Part shown: in pieces, positions 59,962-64,000 of the stretch
Layout: each line of letters starts with the position of its first letter
Position numbering within the stretch: position 1 is the first letter of the stretch
Source of the DNA: Methylobacterium sp. PvR107
GTDB lineage: Bacteria > Pseudomonadota > Alphaproteobacteria > Rhizobiales > Beijerinckiaceae
Length of the DNA: 64,000 nt
Direction: 5' to 3'
Assembly (NCBI RefSeq): GCF_017833295.1
Contig: NZ_JAFIBW010000001.1
Location: 3,052,001 to 3,116,000, forward strand
The notes under the pieces: generated by a model
Databases searched by the model: none
What the model saw: the letters and a program-made list of their open reading frames with translations, nothing else
Told to the model about the DNA's origin: nothing
Made by a program: the position numbers and the translations under genes

Positions 59962-61269
59962 GTGACGACCGACCTTTCCGCCTACGCCGCCGAGCACGGC
60001 GTGCGGTACTTCATGATCTCCTACACGGACCTGTTCGGCTGCCAGCGCGCCAAGCTGGTGCCCGCGCAGGCGATTGGCGCCATGCAGCGCGACGGTGCGG
60101 GTTTCGCGGGCTTCGCCACCTGGCTCGACCTCACGCCGGCCCATCCCGACCTGTTCGCGATGCCGGACGCCGCCTCGGTGATCCGCCTGCCCTGGAAGCC
60201 GGACGTCGCCTGGGTGGCGGCCGACTGCACCATGGCGGACGCCCCCGTCGACCAGGCGCCCCGGGTGGTGCTGAAGCAGCTCGTGGCGCGGGCCGCCGCC
60301 GAGGGCTTGCGGGTCAGGACCGGCGTCGAGGCCGAGTTCTTCCTGCTGAGCCCGGACGGGGCGGCGATCTCCGACCACCACGACCGGGCGGAGAAGTCCT
60401 GCTACGACCAGCAGGCGCTGATGCGCCGCTACGACGTGATCGCCGAGATCTGCGACCACATGCTGGCGCTCGGCTGGAAGCCCTACCAGAACGACCACGA
60501 GGACGCGAACGGCCAGTTCGAGATGAACTGGGAATACGACGACGCGCTGGCCACCGCCGACAAGCACGCCTTCTTCAAGTTCATGGTCCGCTCGGTCGCC
60601 GAACGGCACGGCCTGCGGGCGACCTTCATGCCAAAGCCGTTCCCCGGCCTCACCGGCAACGGCTGCCACTGCCACGTCTCGGTGTGGAACATGGCCGGCA
60701 CCGAGAACGCCTTCGCGGATCCCGAGATGCCGTTCGGCCTCTCGACCCGGGGCCGGCACTTCCTCGGCGGGATCATGCGGCACGCGCCGGCGCTCGCCGC
60801 GATCACCAACCCGACGGTCAATTCCTACAAGCGCATCAACGCGCCCCGCACGATCTCGGGGGCGACCTGGGCGCCGAACGCCGTCACCTGGACCGGCAAC
60901 AACCGCACCCACATGGTCCGGGTGCCCGGGCCGGGCCGGTTCGAGCTGCGCCTGCCCGACGGCGCGGCCAACCCCTACCTGCTCCAGGCGGCGATCCTGG
61001 CCGCAGGCCTCGACGGGCTGGCGCAGGCGGCCGATCCCGGGCCGCACAGCGACGTCGACATGTACCGGGACGGCCACACGGTTTCCGGCGCCCCGCGCCT
61101 GCCGCTCAACCTGCTCGACGCCCTGCGGGCCTTCGAGGCCGACGAGGCCCTGCGGGCGAATCTGGGCGGCGCCTTCTCGTCCGCCTATCTCAAGCTGAAG
61201 CAGGGCGAGTGGGACAGCTACTGCGCCCATTTCACCGCCTGGGAGCGCGAGACCACGCTCGACGTGTGA
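59962..61269 (+). CDS. glnT: Type III glutamine synthetase-like enzyme (GlnT / gamma-glutamylmethylamide synthetase relative)
   Basis: A 435-residue ATP-dependent glutamate-amine ligase. Active-site blocks of the glutamine synthetase fold are GVEAEFFLL, YQNDHEDANGQFEMNWEY, TGNGCHCHVSVWN, NSYKRINAPRTISGATWAPN and GPGRFELRLPDGAANPYLLQ. The GlnT/GmaS branch makes glutamine or gamma-glutamylmethylamide; the glxBCD genes just upstream favour the latter type of chemistry, since GmaS and MgsABC act in sequence in methylamine use. The start is GTG with AGGGGGG upstream. It is 74 bases after glxD and probably in the same transcript. Confidence 0.88.
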   Translation: MTTDLSAYAAEHGVRYFMISYTDLFGCQRAKLVPAQAIGAMQRDGAGFAGFATWLDLTPAHPDLFAMPDAASVIRLPWKPDVAWVAADCTMADAPVDQAPRVVLKQLVARAAAEGLRVRTGVEAEFFLLSPDGAAISDHHDRAEKSCYDQQALMRRYDVIAEICDHMLALGWKPYQNDHEDANGQFEMNWEYDDALATADKHAFFKFMVRSVAERHGLRATFMPKPFPGLTGNGCHCHVSVWNMAGTENAFADPEMPFGLSTRGRHFLGGIMRHAPALAAITNPTVNSYKRINAPRTISGATWAPNAVTWTGNNRTHMVRVPGPGRFELRLPDGAANPYLLQAAILAAGLDGLAQAADPGPHSDVDMYRDGHTVSGAPRLPLNLLDALRAFEADEALRANLGGAFSSAYLKLKQGEWDSYCAHFTAWERETTLDV

Positions 61270-61304
61270 GGCCGCGCCGTGCCGACGGGCGCCCTCCCGC
61301 GGCG

Positions 61305-62081
<777 letters not shown>

Positions 62082-62086
62082 CGGGC

Positions 62087-62932
62087 TCAACGGGTCTCGA
62101 AGCGGCGTTCCAGGCGGGCGGTCAGCCGGTCGATCGGGTAGCAGTAGAGGAAGAAGCAGAGCAGGGCGAAGCCGTAGAGCGGGGCGAACAGCTCGGGGCG
62201 GCCACCCTCGGCCGCATGCACCTGCGCGGTCAGCGTCAGCATCTCGGTGACCCCGACGATCGAGGCCTGCACGGTCGCCATGGCGATCAGCGAATAGACG
62301 TTCATCCAGGGCGGCAGCATCCGCTTCGCGCACTGGGGCAGGATGATGCGCCACATCGTCTGCCGCCGGCTGAAGGCCAGGGACTCGGCCGCCTCCCACT
62401 GGGTGTTCGGCACCGAGCGCACCGCGCCGCGGACGATCTCGGCGACGTTGGCCATCACCGGCAGGCTGAAGCCGAAGGTCGCCTTGATCCAGTCGGGCAG
62501 CGGCACCCGGATCCCCAACACGGTGACCTGGAACGGCACCAGGAACATCACGAAGAACAGCAGAACCAGCCAGGGCACGTTGCGGAAGACCTGCGTGGCG
62601 CACCACGCGAGGCGCGAAAGGACGCGCCCCTCGGCCAGCATGGCGAGGCCAAGCCCGATCCCCGCGGCGGTGCCGATCGCCATCGCCATCAGCGAGATCG
62701 CGACGTTGAAGGCGAAGCCCGTGAGCAGCAGGGGCGCCCACTTGATCACGACCTCCAGAGGCGACAGCGCGGCGGCCCCGCCCTGCGCCCAGGCCGGCAC
62801 CGCCACGAGGGCGAGGCCGGTGAGCAGCCAGAGATGGGCCGGCCGCAGCCGCGCCGGCGGACGGTGATCGGCGAGCGCGAACGGCAGCAGGACCGGCAGG
62901 TCGCCCGGGCGGTTCGGGTCCAGGGCGCTCAT
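62087..62932 (-). CDS. Polar amino acid ABC transporter permease (HisM/GltK type)
   Basis: A 281-residue permease of the His/Glu/Gln family with five or six helices. It has an N-terminal ~35-residue tail and a signal-like helix (LWLLTGLALVAVPAWAQGG) before the core. The core contains FRNVPWLVLLFFVMFLVPF, EIVRGAVRSVPNTQWEAAES and the EAA loop SRRQTMWRIILPQCAKRMLP. Its start overlaps the stop of the other permease (ATGA), and it ends 5 bases before the ATPase start. Confidence 0.9.
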   Translation of the reverse strand: MSALDPNRPGDLPVLLPFALADHRPPARLRPAHLWLLTGLALVAVPAWAQGGAAALSPLEVVIKWAPLLLTGFAFNVAISLMAMAIGTAAGIGLGLAMLAEGRVLSRLAWCATQVFRNVPWLVLLFFVMFLVPFQVTVLGIRVPLPDWIKATFGFSLPVMANVAEIVRGAVRSVPNTQWEAAESLAFSRRQTMWRIILPQCAKRMLPPWMNVYSLIAMATVQASIVGVTEMLTLTAQVHAAEGGRPELFAPLYGFALLCFFLYCYPIDRLTARLERRFETR

Positions 62933-63678
62933 CGGCCGTAGCCCGGGATGCGCAGGGCCCGCTCCCAGCGGTGCATGACCCAGACGAGCAGGCCGACGAG
63001 GACCGCGTAGGTCGCGAGCAGGACCAGCATCATCTCGAGGACGTTCTGCGACTCGGACCAGATCTGCTTGACCGCGTAGAGCGTCTCGGGGACCGCGATG
63101 GCGTAGGCGAGCGTCGTGGTCTTCAGGAGGTTGATCAGGTTGTTGTTCAGGGCCGGCAGGCAGACGCGCAGAGCCAGCGGCAGGACGACGTGGCGGTAGG
63201 CCTTGAACCGGGTGTAGCCCAGGGCCTCGGCGGCCTCGATCGTGGTCTTCGGAACGGCCTCGATGCCGGAGCGGAAGATCTCGACGTTGAAGGCGCCGGC
63301 GAACAGCGACAGCGAGACGATCGCCCATTGCACGTTGCTGAGGATCGGCGCGCGCAGGCCGTCCGCCGAGCGCAGGTCCGGCAGGAGCGTGCCGAGCCCG
63401 AAATAGAAGAAGAAGATCTGCACCAGGGGCGGCGTGTTGCGGAACAGCACGACGAAGCCGTTGACCAGCCCGCGCAGCAGGCGCGACGGCCCGCTCTGCA
63501 GGAGCGCGCCGACCGCGCCGATCACGAGGCTCGCCAGGATCGTGGTGATCCCGAGCAGCAGCGTCATCCGCAGGCCGGCGACGTAGCGGTCCCAGTCGTA
63601 GGGGTCGTAGAAGACCGTGAAGTTGAAGCCCGTGGTTTCGTAGAGCTGCTGGAACCACGCCTGGATCGTGGCGATCAT
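62929..63678 (-). CDS. Polar amino acid ABC transporter permease (HisQ/GltJ type)
   Basis: A 249-residue permease with the family core: VAGLRMTLLLGITTILASLV, FRNTPPLVQIFFFYFGLGTL, NVEIFRSGIEAVPKTTIEAA and the EAA loop GYTRFKAYRHVVLPLALRVC. It pairs with the second permease to form the channel. The 37-base gap to the binding-protein gene upstream and the overlap downstream show a single operon. Confidence 0.92.
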   Translation of the reverse strand: MIATIQAWFQQLYETTGFNFTVFYDPYDWDRYVAGLRMTLLLGITTILASLVIGAVGALLQSGPSRLLRGLVNGFVVLFRNTPPLVQIFFFYFGLGTLLPDLRSADGLRAPILSNVQWAIVSLSLFAGAFNVEIFRSGIEAVPKTTIEAAEALGYTRFKAYRHVVLPLALRVCLPALNNNLINLLKTTTLAYAIAVPETLYAVKQIWSESQNVLEMMLVLLATYAVLVGLLVWVMHRWERALRIPGYGR

Positions 63679-63715
63679 CGCGGGCGAACGCTCGGAGCCG
63701 TCGTGCAGGACCGCA

Positions 63716-64000
63716 TCAGTTGGTCGCGTTCTTGTACTTCTCGTGCATCGCCTTCGAGTAAGCGGTCGGCTCGATGCCCCACTTCTTCTCCTCGTCGACG
63801 ATGAGGCCGGTCTTCATCCAGTCCTTGGTGGCGTCCTCGACCATGGTCTGGAGCGTGGTGTTGCCCTGCGCCACCGCCATCATCCACGGCGCGTCGAGGA
63901 TACCCTTGAGCGGCATCGCGTAATTGGCCTTCCAGTCGTCGTCGAGCAGCTTACCCTGCAGCATGCTCTGGTCGTAGACGTAGCCGAGGCAGTTGCCCTG
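63716..64000 (-). CDS. Polar amino acid ABC transporter substrate-binding protein, C-terminal part (5' end outside window)
   Basis: Only the last ~94 residues are present; the frame is open to the window edge. The segment DAPWMMAVAQGNTTLQTMVE, followed by DWMKTGLIVDEEKKWGIEPT and the end MHEKYKNATN, is the C-terminal lobe of a family 3 glutamate/aspartate-type binding protein. It is the first gene of the importer operon and sets its specificity. Closeness to glxBCD-glnT suggests that glutamate, glutamine or an N-substituted glutamate is the cargo. Confidence 0.82.
   Translation of the reverse strand, partial: QGNCLGYVYDQSMLQGKLLDDDWKANYAMPLKGILDAPWMMAVAQGNTTLQTMVEDATKDWMKTGLIVDEEKKWGIEPTAYSKAMHEKYKNATN

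Overview
The window is a piece of chromosome from a very GC-rich alphaproteobacterium, most likely a Methylobacterium/Methylorubrum-type member of the Hyphomicrobiales. This is inferred from the GC- and third-position-biased coding, the tight ATGA-overlapping operons, the short secreted orphan proteins, the IS5-type remnant, the GlxBCD/GlnT cluster and the SorAB remnant; no rRNA or housekeeping gene is present to prove it. No tRNA, rRNA, CRISPR array or prophage was seen. Genes are cut by both window edges: the C-terminus of a glutamate-receptor-like channel on the left, and the C-terminus of an amino-acid-binding protein on the right.

Layout. 0-7 kb is a sulfur region: a five-gene minus-strand operon (metQ-metN-metI-like importer, sfnB-like flavin oxidoreductase, NtaA/DszA-type monooxygenase) followed by a YeeE/DUF6691 sulfur-compound permease pair. 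7.8-12.8 kb is a plus-strand run of a metallophosphoesterase, an ArsB/NhaD-type carrier, a tandem DUF606 transporter and a membrane-anchored TAXI receptor. 12.8-14.7 kb holds decayed genes: a small frameshifted gene and a sulfite dehydrogenase pair (sorA, sorB) broken by deletions and a nonsense codon. 14.8-19.7 kb carries a 2-hydroxyacid dehydrogenase, a PAS-GGDEF-EAL protein and an overlapping cytochrome P450. 20-26.7 kb is loosely packed with small secreted or membrane orphan proteins, a DUF2059 protein, a damaged receiver-domain gene and an AT-rich island with a perfect FNR/FixK-type box. 26.7-32 kb is a MexEF-like RND efflux pair with a divergent TetR regulator. 32-34.8 kb has an IS5 transposase stub, a second TAXI receptor and a helix-hairpin-helix-like orphan.

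35-64 kb is a nitrogen-scavenging region. It contains a GntR regulator, a SnoaL-like protein, a Liv-type ABC importer behind a sigma54 promoter (permease and both ATPases fused in one 822-residue chain) with a polysaccharide-deacetylase-fold hydrolase, a family-5 binding protein, an ATZ/TRZ amidohydrolase (also with a sigma54-like promoter), a hydantoin/allantoin racemase, a cyclic amidohydrolase, an N-carbamoyl amino acid hydrolase, a complete urtABCDE urea/amide importer with formamidase, an XRE-cupin regulator, a GlxB-GlxC-GlxD/GlnT set related to N-methylglutamate synthesis, and a polar amino acid ABC importer. Together these could import cyclic ureides, ureas and amides, open and deaminate them, and feed ammonia or amines into glutamate-family metabolism. 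The individual families are clear; the shared substrate is inference.

The most unusual points are the LivM-LivG-LivF fusion with a degenerate ABC signature in its first ATPase, a GlxD-type glutamate synthase that has lost all three iron-sulfur cysteines, two orphan TAXI receptors with a second membrane anchor and helical tail, the decayed sorAB locus, and several apparent one-base losses in homopolymers that may be real or may be assembly errors.
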